7,196 nucleotides of DNA from contig JAGLBK010000137.1 of NCBI GenBank assembly GCA_018260275.1, forward strand, positions 1 through 7,196, in the 5' to 3' direction. Below are positions 1 to 6,111 of the stretch, in pieces. The first letter of the stretch is position 1. Each line of letters starts with the position of its first letter. Source of the DNA: Deinococcus sp. (GTDB taxonomy: Bacteria > Deinococcota > Deinococci > Deinococcales > Deinococcaceae). Both the position numbers and the translations under genes were made by a program. Under the pieces are notes generated by a model. That model did not search any database, was not told the DNA's origin, and worked only from the letters and a program-made list of their open reading frames with translations.

Positions 1-272
1 GGCAGTTGCACGTTTCGCAGCGCCGTGCGCCAGGGCAGCAGACGGTAATCCTGAAACACCAGCGCCGGACTCGACGACACCTGCACCTGTCCAGCCTGAG
101 GCTTCAGCAGCCCCGCGATGACCCGCAGCAGCGTGCTTTTGCCGCCGCCGCTCGGGCCGATCAGGGCCAGAAATTCGCCGCGCTGCACCTCCAGACTGAC
201 CTCATCCAGAATCGTTTCGCCGCCCAGCCGCGCGGTGACGCCCTGGAGCCGGATGGTGGGAACAGCTGGCAT
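1..272 (-). CDS. ABC transporter ATP-binding protein, nitrate/sulfonate/taurine type (partial, C-terminus outside window)
   Basis: Ninety N-terminal residues are readable before the gene leaves the window at base 1. The protein would be the cytoplasmic ATPase that powers an ABC importer. The Walker A motif GPSGGGKST lies at residues 39-47. The Q-loop lies around Gln74, in the context VFQDYRLLPWRTALRNV. That LLPWRT signature is typical of the TauB/SsuB/NrtD family, so an importer for sulfonates, nitrate or a similar small anion is likely, but the substrate is not shown. Walker B, the C signature and the H-loop are off the edge. The chosen ATG at 272 gives a standard N-terminus. An in-frame ATG at 320, preceded by GCGGGG, would add 16 Ala/Pro-rich residues (MSLPAGAPPPTALPTD) and cannot be excluded. 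No clear Shine-Dalgarno precedes 272. Confidence 0.85.
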   Translation of the reverse strand, partial: MPAVPTIRLQGVTARLGGETILDEVSLEVQRGEFLALIGPSGGGKSTLLRVIAGLLKPQAGQVQVSSSPALVFQDYRLLPWRTALRNVQL

Positions 273-352
273 ATCAGTAGGTAAAGCGGTAGGCGGCGGA
301 GCACCGGCGGGGAGCGACATCGCCCCGCAGTATCGCAGAGCCGGGCTGGGCG

Positions 353-410
353 CAGGGTTTCCAGAGGCAGGGTTTCCAGAGGCAGAGTTTCTAGAGACAG
401 GGATTCTGGC
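353..410. repeat. 15-bp tandem repeat, about 3.9 copies
   Basis: The unit CAGGGTTTCCAGAGG is repeated head to tail. The copies are 353-367 and 368-382 (identical), 383-397 (three changes) and a partial, diverged copy at 398-410. It lies in the non-coding gap between the EamA permease stop and the ABC ATPase start. The two perfect copies next to decayed ones suggest recent slippage at one end. It looks like a small VNTR. No role is evident. Confidence 0.85.
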
Positions 411-428
411 CCCTCACCCCGAGAGCTG

Positions 429-1319
429 TCAATTCCGGGGACGACCCAGCGTATTGAGGACGACCACCCCCGCGACGGCGATGACCCCGCCCACCAGACT
501 GATCGGCGTGGGGACCTCGCGCAGCCACAGCCAGCCGATCAGAATGGCGTTGACCGGATTGACGTACAGAAACGACGTGGTCACGCTGGCCGGAACCCGC
601 GAGAGCGCGAACGACCACGCCAGATAGGCCAGCGCACTGGGAAAAATCCCCAGGTAAATGGCGGCCAGGTGCGCGGAAGGCGGCGCGACAGGCAGTTCAC
701 GCAGCAGGCCGGGTAAAAAAAACAGCAGAGGCACTGTTCCCAGCAGCAGGCTCCAGACCGTGAAGTGCAGCGGGTTCATGCGCCGGAGCAGCGGCTTCTG
801 AAACACGAAATAGAGGCTGGTCGCCAGCGCCGAGACCAGAATCAGCAGCGCCCCGTGCGTGAACGAAAGCCCCTGGCCGCTGCCCAGCACGATCAGCAGC
901 ACGCCCGAAAGCGAAATGAAGGTGCCCAGCCACCCCAGCGCGGTCAGCCGCTCGCCCGCAAAGCGCGTGGCGATGATGGCGGTCATGACCGACCCCGAGG
1001 CGATCAGCAGACTGGCCGTGCCCGCCGGAACGCTGACCTCGCCGTAATTGAGGCAGACATGGTAGACGGTGATGCCCAGAAAGCTGAGGCCCAGGATTCG
1101 CAGCAGGTCGGCCAGCGGCGGCACTGGAATGCGGGCGGCCAGCGCGTACATTCCCAGCACCAGACTGGCGACCAGAAAGCGGTAGAGCGCCAGCGGCCCC
1201 GGCCCGAACGCCGCCAGCCCCGCCCGGATACCCGCGAAGGCCGAGGCCCACAGCACCAGCGTGAACACGATGGCGGTCATGGAGCGGGCGTCGATTCTGG
1301 GGCCAGCAGGCGGGGTCAT
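429..1319 (-). CDS. EamA/DMT-family transporter (putative metabolite exporter)
   Basis: This is an integral membrane protein of the drug/metabolite transporter superfamily, which includes RhaT- and YdcZ/RarD-like exporters of metabolites or amino acids. It is about 296 residues, the usual length, and almost entirely hydrophobic. About ten membrane helices are arranged as two EamA repeats (roughly residues 14-145 and 154-291). The first repeat opens with the typical LWASAFAGIRAGL and LALYRFLVAS segments; the second has LAYLAWSFALSR and ends in VAGVVVLN. The substrate cannot be inferred. I chose ATG at 1319 because a TAACGT box sits 7 nt upstream (1327-1332), the leaderless spacing. The longer frame from GTG 1328 adds three residues, and its start codon would overlap that box. 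The ABC ATPase lies downstream on the same strand, after a gap of over 100 nt containing the tandem repeat. Confidence 0.88.
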   Translation of the reverse strand: MTPPAGPRIDARSMTAIVFTLVLWASAFAGIRAGLAAFGPGPLALYRFLVASLVLGMYALAARIPVPPLADLLRILGLSFLGITVYHVCLNYGEVSVPAGTASLLIASGSVMTAIIATRFAGERLTALGWLGTFISLSGVLLIVLGSGQGLSFTHGALLILVSALATSLYFVFQKPLLRRMNPLHFTVWSLLLGTVPLLFFLPGLLRELPVAPPSAHLAAIYLGIFPSALAYLAWSFALSRVPASVTTSFLYVNPVNAILIGWLWLREVPTPISLVGGVIAVAGVVVLNTLGRPRN

Positions 1320-1326
1320 GCGCTGC

Positions 1327-1332
1327 ACGTTA
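1327..1332 (-). promoter_or_regulatory. Candidate leaderless -10 box of the EamA gene
   Basis: TAACGT on the minus strand matches TANNNT and ends 7 nt before ATG 1319, placing the transcription start at or near the start codon. There is no Shine-Dalgarno. I see no convincing -35 element at 16-18 bp, so the call rests on position and the TANNNT match only. Confidence 0.35.
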
Positions 1333-1383
1333 GAGCAATCGCCGGAAAGATCAGTGGACCTCCGGTGAAAGTCACAGGGAGGC

Positions 1384-1423
1384 CGGTCTAAGGGTCAAAG
1401 AGTCGAAGGGTCTAAGGGCAAAA
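1384..1423. repeat. 8-bp periodic repeat, five units
   Basis: Five consecutive octamers follow the pattern GGGTCNAA: CGGTCTAA, GGGTCAAA, GAGTCGAA, GGGTCTAA and GGGCAAAA. The units are diverged but phase is kept exactly over 40 bp. It is non-coding and sits between the EamA start and the GC-rich inverted repeat. Confidence 0.7.
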
Positions 1424-1455
1424 ACGCGTTAGACGGCGACGTGGTTTTCTGACCC

Positions 1456-1499
1456 TCGCCCCTTGTGGGACTTGCAAAGCTGCGTAGCAGAGGGGGCGA
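1456..1499. repeat. GC-rich inverted repeat, possible dispersed intergenic repeat
   Basis: TCGCCCC at 1456-1462 pairs perfectly with GGGGCGA at 1493-1499, extendable by a G-T wobble and an A-T pair. The loop holds a smaller inverted repeat in GCTGCGTAGC (1480-1489). No T-tract follows on either side, so a classical terminator is unlikely. From memory, similar CTCGCCCCTTG...GCAGAGGGGGCG units occur as dispersed intergenic repeats in other genomes, but copy number cannot be tested here. Confidence 0.5.
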
Positions 1500-1576
1500 C
1501 CGGGTAAATTTTGACGGTCTATACAGCGAAATCCCGGTGGATGACTTTCCCAGGAAAGCTATAGGCGCCCCGAGGA

Positions 1577-2527
1577 TCAGTGCAGCCGGGGCAGCAGCGT
1601 GACCACCCCGGCAATGGTCAGGATGCTGTCCAGCGTACTGAGAGTCGCCACCGCCGCCACCGTGTCGGTATCCGCGCCGTATTCGCGGGCAATGAGCAGG
1701 GCATTGACCGCCGTGGGCATGCTGGCCGAGAGCACCAGCACCTGAAGGTTCAGCGTGTTCAATCCCAGCACCCGGCCTATGGCGAAGGCGATCAGCGGCC
1801 CGCCGATCAGCCGCGCGGCGGTCGCCAGCCACAGCCGCGCCGTCACGCGGGGCCAGCCGCCCGCCCCGAGTTGCAGCCCCAGCGCCAGCAGCACCATCGG
1901 CAGGGTGGCCTGCGAGAGCAGCGCGACCCCTTTGGTCAGGCCCTCCGGCAGCGTGATGTGCAGCGCCCGCAGCAAAATGCCCAGCAGCGCGACCCACAGC
2001 GCCGGAAGCCGGAACATGCCTCTAAGCGCTTCGAGTGGGTCTGCGCCGCGTTTGCCCAGGCTGTAAACCGCTGGGCCGAACACATACATGCCCACAAAAG
2101 ACGCCAGAAACAGCACCGTGGCCCGCTCGAAGCCCGCCTGACCGAAGGTGAACAGGGCAATCGGCAGCCCCATGTTGCCACTGTTCCAGATGCCCACTCC
2201 CGCGCTGAGACTCCGTTTTTCGGCGTCGGGGCGGCCCCAGCCCACCAGATACCCCAGCAGCAGGCAGCCCAGAACCGTTAGCAGGTACGCCGCGCCCAGG
2301 TGCAGCGCCTCGGCGGCCTTGACCGGGGTCTTGAGCAGAACGTCCAGCACCAGCGCGGGCGACAGCAGATAAAGCGTGATGCGCGAAACCGTCAACTGGT
2401 CGATGGGAAACCGGGAGGACAGCAGCGCCCCCAGGCCAGCGACCAGCATGACGGGCAGAAGGACGGTGCTGAGCGCCTGGAACATGAGGGTCATAGTGGC
2501 ACAACTGGTCCTGCAAAAAAGCGCCAT
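1577..2527 (-). CDS. AEC-family permease (auxin efflux carrier-like transporter)
   Basis: This is a membrane transporter of the auxin efflux carrier superfamily, whose bacterial members move dicarboxylates such as malate or malonate. It has about ten hydrophobic segments in two halves around a polar linker near residues 155-170. Family hallmarks are visible: SPALVLDVLL (56-65), NSGNMGLPI (115-123) and SMPTAVNALLIAREYGAD (269-286). Its 316 residues fit the family. The coordinates give the longest frame. The first 14 residues (MALFCRTSCATMTL) are polar, and homologues usually begin close to the first helix, so ATG 2485 (MFQALSTVLLPV) or ATG 2494 is probably the real start; no Shine-Dalgarno decides it. 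The gene lies downstream of hen1 on the same strand, 67 nt away from the longest start and about 100 nt from the shorter ones, so co-transcription is possible. Substrate unknown. Confidence 0.87.
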   Translation of the reverse strand: MALFCRTSCATMTLMFQALSTVLLPVMLVAGLGALLSSRFPIDQLTVSRITLYLLSPALVLDVLLKTPVKAAEALHLGAAYLLTVLGCLLLGYLVGWGRPDAEKRSLSAGVGIWNSGNMGLPIALFTFGQAGFERATVLFLASFVGMYVFGPAVYSLGKRGADPLEALRGMFRLPALWVALLGILLRALHITLPEGLTKGVALLSQATLPMVLLALGLQLGAGGWPRVTARLWLATAARLIGGPLIAFAIGRVLGLNTLNLQVLVLSASMPTAVNALLIAREYGADTDTVAAVATLSTLDSILTIAGVVTLLPRLH

Positions 2528-2594
2528 GTTTCAGCTCTGGCCGGTCAAGGTCGGCGTGTCCAGGTTGCGCTGGTGTGGTCGCTGGGGTATGGGG

Positions 2595-4016
2595 TCATGC
2601 GCCTGAGGCTGTAGCTCTGTCTGTCGGCCCGGCCAGGGTAAACACCGCCATCTGCGTGATCGGCCCAAAGGCCGGATGTATGTCGCCCACGCCAGTACAG
2701 TCCACGCTGTAGCCGTAGCGCTCGGCGGTGGTCTGTGTCCACGCGCGGAACTCGGCCCGCGTCCACTCGAAGCGGTGGTCGGCGTGCCGCAGTTCCAGCG
2801 GGTTGTTAAAAGCAGCGTTGTACTCGGCATTGGGGGTGGTCAGAATCACGGTTCGGGGCCGGGCGAAGCCAAAGACATTTTCGGCCAGGGCTTCCAGCCG
2901 GTGCGGTTCCAGGTGCTCGATCACCTCGACCAGCGCCGCCGCGTCGAAGCCCCTGAGGCGCGAGTCGGGGTAACTCAGACTGCCGTGCAGCAGCCTGACC
3001 CGCTCCCGCAGTTCGGGGCGCTCGGCCAGATTCAGCTGGGCGGCGGCTCTTTCCAGGCTCCGGGCACTGAGGTCCAGGCCCACGAGTTCGCGGAACTGTG
3101 CGGTGAGCAGCAGTCTGCGGAGCAGTTGGCCCTCGCCGCAGCCCAGGTCCAGCACGCGGGCCGCGCCACTGGCCTTCAGGGCCTGCGCCACGGTGTCCAG
3201 CCGCTCGTCGTGCAGGCGGGGTCTGGCTTCCAGCGGCGCGCCCCCGGCTTCCTCTGCCGGACCACTGAAACTTTCGTCCGCCTGCTGCACCAGTTCCCGG
3301 AAACGCAGGTAGCGCTGGGTAATCAGCTCGCGCTCCGGGTGGGCCTCCAGCCAGCCCTCGCCGTGGCGCAGCAGTTTATCGACCTCCGTTTCACCGATGT
3401 AATAGTGCTTCTTGCCGTCCAGCACAGGCAGCAGCACGTAAAGGTGGCGCAGCAGTTCGGCCACCCGCACGCAGCCGCTGAGGGTCAGGCGCACGTAGGG
3501 CCGCTCGCCCCATTCGGGGTACAGCGGATCGAGGGGAATGGGCGTGGCCTCCACTGTGTACCCCAGCGGCCCGAACAGGCGCTCCGGCAATCCGGCAGGC
3601 CCGCGCGAGGCGGCGCAGCTCAGCTGGGCGGTCAGGGGCACCGGGGTGTCGGCCAGGTCCTGTCGTTCGCGGCTGTGACCCGTCATGGCCGTGCCGAAGA
3701 CCTCGCGCAGCGCTACGGCCAGCAGACTTCCGGCGGCGTAGGGGCGGTCGTTGACATACGGCTCCAGCGGGCTGCCGTCGCCGGGTCTGGCACTGCGCGA
3801 GAGGGCCACCGGGTCGACCTCGACCAGCAGCGCGGCGGTGGTGCGTCCGGGCGAGGCTTCCGGGTAAAACACGCTGGCCTTTCCGAAGGGCAGGGTTTTT
3901 TCCAGCAGGTGCTCCGGGTGCTTCATCAGCACGAAGCCCAGGTCGCTGGCGGGCCAGGTCGGTGCGGCCTGGTGTGGCCCGGGCGCGGGGGTCGTCATGG
4001 TCAGGGTCAGCAGCAT
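2595..4016 (-). CDS. hen1: Bacterial Hen1: 3'-terminal RNA ribose 2'-O-methyltransferase
   Basis: Hen1 methylates the 2'-OH of an RNA 3' end using S-adenosylmethionine. In bacteria it acts with the kinase/phosphatase/ligase Pnkp to repair tRNAs cut by ribotoxins and protect them from recutting. At 473 residues it matches the two-domain bacterial form. The N-terminal Hen1 domain covers about 1-250; it opens MLLTLT...ASDLGFVLMKHP and ends with the LDGKKHYYIGETEVDKLLRHG and GWLEAHPERELI segments. The methyltransferase domain covers about 270-463, with SAM motif VLDLGCGEG (288-296). The metal-binding residues known for this family are all present: Glu364, Glu367 and His368 in EVIEH, and His414 in DHRFEW. 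TTPNAEYN is at 393-400. The ATG at 4016 reproduces the conserved family N-terminus and has TGAGG 5 nt upstream. It follows truA by 12 nt, implying an operon. No pnkp gene is in the window. Confidence 0.95.
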   Translation of the reverse strand: MLLTLTMTTPAPGPHQAAPTWPASDLGFVLMKHPEHLLEKTLPFGKASVFYPEASPGRTTAALLVEVDPVALSRSARPGDGSPLEPYVNDRPYAAGSLLAVALREVFGTAMTGHSRERQDLADTPVPLTAQLSCAASRGPAGLPERLFGPLGYTVEATPIPLDPLYPEWGERPYVRLTLSGCVRVAELLRHLYVLLPVLDGKKHYYIGETEVDKLLRHGEGWLEAHPERELITQRYLRFRELVQQADESFSGPAEEAGGAPLEARPRLHDERLDTVAQALKASGAARVLDLGCGEGQLLRRLLLTAQFRELVGLDLSARSLERAAAQLNLAERPELRERVRLLHGSLSYPDSRLRGFDAAALVEVIEHLEPHRLEALAENVFGFARPRTVILTTPNAEYNAAFNNPLELRHADHRFEWTRAEFRAWTQTTAERYGYSVDCTGVGDIHPAFGPITQMAVFTLAGPTDRATASGA

Positions 4017-4025
4017 CTGGGCCTC

Positions 4026-4035
4026 AGGCTAGCCT
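4026..4035 (-). promoter_or_regulatory. AGGCTAGCCT palindrome across the truA stop, in front of hen1
   Basis: This perfect 10-bp palindrome contains the truA TAG stop codon and a TAGCCT box 9 nt before the hen1 ATG. It could serve as an internal -10 element giving hen1 its own very short-leader transcript, or it may simply be the stop codon in a favourable context. The adjacent TGAGG (minus strand) is a plausible hen1 ribosome binding site. Confidence 0.3.
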
Positions 4036-4853
4036 CCCGGGGCCTGGGACACATCAGCCTTCTGGCGCAGCCCGTAACTGGCCCCGGCAAAATAAAGGCC
4101 GTGCGCGGCGACATTGGCGCCCGCCCGCGCCCGTTGCCCCGAGTGCAGGATGTCCCGGGTGGCCTGTGGCTCCAGCCTGCGCTGCCCGACCAGCAGCAGC
4201 GTACCGACCAGCCCACGCACCATGTGCCGCAAAAAACTTTCGCCTGCCACATGGATTTCCCAGATCAGCGGCCCCGGCCTGACCTCCAGGCCCAGCAGCT
4301 CGCGCACCGTCTGGCGGTCTTCTTGCGTGGCAAAGGCGGCAAAATCGTGTCTGCCCACCAGCAGCGTGGCCGCAGCGTTCATGGCCTGGGCATCAAGCTC
4401 TAGGGGTACATGCAGCGCCCGGCCCTCCCAGAGTGGGTGGCGCTGCGGCGCGGTCAGCAGGCGGTAAATGTAGCGCCGCTCGGTACACGAAAAACGGGCG
4501 TGAAAATTTTCCGGGGCCAGCCGGGCCTCCAGCACAGCCACGCTGGGCGGTAGGTGGGCGTTCAGGGCGCGGGCCAGACGCTCGGGGGGCACCCGCAGGC
4601 TGCTGGGCACGTCCCAGTGCAGCGCCATGGCCTCGGCGTGAACCCCGGCGTCGGTGCGTCCGGCGGCCACGGGGTAAAACCCGGTATCTGGGGCGAGCCG
4701 CCGCAGGGCCAGCTGCAAGGTTTCCTGCACGCTGGGCACACTGCGCTGGGCCTGCCAGCCCGCGTAGACCCGGCCATCCCAGGCGACGGTCAGGCGCAGG
4801 CGCCGGTATCCGTATGGGGGGGTATAAAAACGTGGTGAGGCGTCGTCTGACAC
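4029..4853 (-). CDS. truA: tRNA pseudouridine(38-40) synthase TruA
   Basis: TruA converts uridines 38, 39 and/or 40 in the anticodon stem of many tRNAs to pseudouridine; it is cytosolic and works as a dimer. The 274 residues are a usual length. The protein shows the N-terminal SVQETL (41-46), the catalytic loop GRTDAGVHA (65-73) with nucleophile Asp68, then FHARFSCTERRYIYRL (117-132 region), GRHDFAAFA (167-175), SFLRHMVRGLVGTLL (206-220) and the C-terminal AAHGLYFAGASY (249-260). The start is a GTG at 4853, which is unusual. It has a TAGCCT box 6 nt upstream and only a weak AAGG, fitting leaderless translation. The 12-nt gap to hen1 downstream implies one transcript and places a tRNA-modifying enzyme beside an RNA-repair enzyme. 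The gene is divergent from the LysM-M23 gene. Confidence 0.96.
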   Translation of the reverse strand: MSDDASPRFYTPPYGYRRLRLTVAWDGRVYAGWQAQRSVPSVQETLQLALRRLAPDTGFYPVAAGRTDAGVHAEAMALHWDVPSSLRVPPERLARALNAHLPPSVAVLEARLAPENFHARFSCTERRYIYRLLTAPQRHPLWEGRALHVPLELDAQAMNAAATLLVGRHDFAAFATQEDRQTVRELLGLEVRPGPLIWEIHVAGESFLRHMVRGLVGTLLLVGQRRLEPQATRDILHSGQRARAGANVAAHGLYFAGASYGLRQKADVSQAPGG

Positions 4854-4859
4854 GGCCTT

Positions 4860-4865
4860 AGGCTA
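4860..4865 (-). promoter_or_regulatory. Candidate leaderless -10 box of truA
   Basis: TAGCCT on the minus strand ends 6 nt before the GTG start at 4853. It is part of a GCTAGCCT octamer shared with two other starts in this window. No clear -35 is seen; upstream lies the GC palindrome at 4873-4886 instead. Confidence 0.4.
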
Positions 4866-4872
4866 GCGTGTA

Positions 4873-4894
4873 CCCCCGCGCGGGGGGGTGACCC
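4873..4894. promoter_or_regulatory. Two adjoining GC palindromes in the truA / LysM-M23 divergent promoter region
   Basis: CCCCCGCGCGGGGG (4873-4886) is fully self-complementary over 14 bp. It abuts GGGTGACCC (4886-4894), an inverted repeat with a one-base centre. They occupy the middle of the 72-nt gap between two divergent start codons, where a shared operator would be expected. Neither is followed by a T-tract. An operator role is inferred from position only. Confidence 0.35.
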
Positions 4895-4911
4895 ATCACT
4901 CTGGGCTTCAT

Positions 4912-4925
4912 GAAAGGTTTATGCT
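4912..4925 (+). promoter_or_regulatory. Ribosome binding site and possible -10 box of the LysM-M23 gene
   Basis: GAAAGG at 4912-4917 lies 8 nt before ATG 4926 and favours that start. TATGCT at 4920-4925 also resembles a -10 box. If transcription began after it, the message would start close to the in-frame ATG at 4935, giving a three-residue shorter signal peptide. No -35 supports the second reading, so I keep 4926. Confidence 0.4.
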
Positions 4926-5813
4926 ATGGCTGCCATGCGTCTTTCCTTGCTGCTGTTGGTGCTGCTAATGGGTCCGGCTCAGGCCGCGACGGCTTACCGG
5001 GTTCAAGATGGCGACACGCTCATCGGCATCGCGCAGCGGGCTGGGGTCAGCGTGCAGCAGATCAGGGCGCTCAATGCCTCGCTTAAGAAGAGCAGTGTGG
5101 TTAAGGTGGGCCGCGTCATTAGCATTCCTAACCGCCGGGTGGCGGCCCGCAAGTACCATGTTCGGAGCGGTGAGAATCTTACCAGCATTGCCCACAGCTT
5201 CGGAATGAGCGCCGGGGAATTGCTGCGGGCCAATCCCGAATACCGGGGCAACAGGAGTGTCTGGGCCGGGGCCATCATCACTATTCCGCCGCGTGTGGTC
5301 GCGGCAGGTCTGGAACGCTCAGCGGGATTGACCCGTTTGGGGGGCGGTCAGGCTACGCTCCACATGGCCAGTATCCGGGTCAGTGCCGCACAAGACGATA
5401 CCCCTAGCCCGGCTGTCCCTGATTCCGGGCGCTGGCGCTGGCCGCTGCCAGGGTACCACTATGTCAGCAGCGGATTCGGTGAGCGCGAGTTAGACGGTAA
5501 AGAGGGAATGCACTATGGCCTAGACATTGTCGCGCCCATCGGCACGCCTGTGCTGGCGGCCCGCAGTGGGCGGGTACTGGAATCACGCAACGATGCCAGG
5601 CGTGGCTGGGGCTGGACTGTGGTACTGAAACACCCGGACGGCTGGATTACCCGCTACGCCCACCTAAGCCAGAATCTGGTCAAGGCGGGCGAACTGGTCC
5701 AGCAGGGGCAGCGCGTTGGGCGTGTGGGCAATACGGGCCATAGCACCGGGCCGCACCTGCATTACGGCACCTACCTGCGCTGGCATCCTAAAGACCCGCT
5801 GGGCCTGTACTGA
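4926..5813 (+). CDS. Secreted LysM-LysM-M23 peptidoglycan hydrolase
   Basis: This is an exported cell-wall enzyme. Residues 1-20 form a signal peptide (hydrophobic LSLLLLVLLMG, cleavage likely after AQA). Two LysM peptidoglycan-binding domains follow: about 24-68 (YRVQDGDTLIGIAQRAG to VISIP) and 78-121 (YHVRSGENLTSIAHSFG to ITIP). After a Ser/Pro/Ala-rich linker (about 125-168) comes an M23 (LytM/lysostaphin-type) zinc endopeptidase domain to the C-terminus. Its zinc ligands are intact: His196 and Asp200 in HYGLD and His279 in PHLHYG, with the catalytic-type His246 (YAHLS) and His277. It is therefore predicted to be active in cutting peptide cross-links, not a degenerate EnvC/NlpD-like activator. 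Its stop codon overlaps the start of the next gene, so the two are probably translationally coupled. Confidence 0.93.
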   Translation: MAAMRLSLLLLVLLMGPAQAATAYRVQDGDTLIGIAQRAGVSVQQIRALNASLKKSSVVKVGRVISIPNRRVAARKYHVRSGENLTSIAHSFGMSAGELLRANPEYRGNRSVWAGAIITIPPRVVAAGLERSAGLTRLGGGQATLHMASIRVSAAQDDTPSPAVPDSGRWRWPLPGYHYVSSGFGERELDGKEGMHYGLDIVAPIGTPVLAARSGRVLESRNDARRGWGWTVVLKHPDGWITRYAHLSQNLVKAGELVQQGQRVGRVGNTGHSTGPHLHYGTYLRWHPKDPLGLY

Positions 5814-6082
5814 TGCCGGTTTCAGCACAGGTCCAGCCAGCAGGGGTGCCGTCGGCACAGGTCTGGTATGTGGAACTCCGGGGCGCCGAGGCCGCCGGGC
5901 AATTGCTGGCTGTGATGGAAGAACTGCCGTCTCAGCCGGGCTTTCTGGGTGCGGAACTGTTGACCAGCCCGGCGCAGCCTGCACTGGCCCTGCTCGCCAG
6001 CCGCTGGGCCGCCGCTCTTCCAGTACTGGACTTGCCCGCCGGAGCCAAGGCCTGGAGTTTCGTTGTCGTTGCCACCCGCTGA
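5813..6082 (+). CDS. Small protein resembling the ABM (antibiotic biosynthesis monooxygenase) fold
   Basis: This 89-residue cytosolic-looking protein has no signal peptide. Its ATG shares the A of the upstream TGA (TGATG), a classic coupling arrangement, and it has no strong ribosome binding site of its own. The pattern VWYVELRG, then a helix, PGFLGAELLTS (42-52) and LLASRWAAALP (60-70) matches the beta-alpha-beta layout of dimeric alpha/beta-barrel ABM domains, where PGF...xELL...W is characteristic. ABM proteins range from quinol monooxygenases to heme-degrading enzymes and many of unknown role. No catalytic residues can be assigned, and it is slightly shorter than typical members. The link to a cell-wall hydrolase is unexplained. 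It runs convergent with the Ivy-like gene, 29 nt away. The gene is likely real; the family is a moderate-confidence call. Confidence 0.6.
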   Translation: MPVSAQVQPAGVPSAQVWYVELRGAEAAGQLLAVMEELPSQPGFLGAELLTSPAQPALALLASRWAAALPVLDLPAGAKAWSFVVVATR

Positions 6083-6111
6083 GGGATGTGCTGGGCCACA
6101 GCGCAGGCTTC

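Larger units (their letters stand above)
1333..1576. other. Intergenic block between the AEC and EamA genes, rich in repeats
   Basis: This is about 240 nt without a recognisable gene, between two same-strand transporter genes. It contains an 8-bp periodic repeat (1384-1423), an inverted repeat of GC-rich arms (1456-1499) and a short inverted repeat CTTTCC-CA-GGAAAG (1545-1558) about 20 nt after the AEC stop. The short hairpin has no following T-tract in the minus direction, so I do not call a terminator. Open frames here read as low-complexity translation (for example PPLLRSFASPTRGEG) with no start signals. The composition suggests an inserted non-coding repeat element instead of a gene. Confidence 0.5.

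Noticed and set aside
353..410. Possible CRISPR array
   Set aside because: The 15-bp units are directly contiguous with no spacers.
118..627. 169-codon plus-strand frame whose translation shows a FPEAGFPEA repeat
   Set aside because: The repeat is just the translated 15-bp tandem DNA repeat. The frame runs antisense to the ABC ATPase and the EamA gene.
1545..1558. Terminator after the AEC gene
   Set aside because: The inverted repeat has an effective stem of only five pairs and no T-tract in the direction of transcription.
1395..1997. 200-codon minus-strand frame over the AEC 3' part and the intergenic block
   Set aside because: It is in another frame of the AEC gene and continues into non-coding repeat DNA. 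No start signal or domain.
2543..2548. TTGACC as a -35 for the AEC gene
   Set aside because: No acceptable -10 hexamer is found at 16-19 bp downstream on the minus strand.
2528..2594. Pnkp or a short gene between hen1 and the AEC gene
   Set aside because: Only 67 nt are available and I see no coding signal.
2676..4403. 575-codon plus-strand open frame antisense to hen1 and truA
   Set aside because: It is a by-product of high-GC coding on the other strand. The peptide is Gln/Arg/Gly-rich with no domains, and hen1 and truA are unmistakable.
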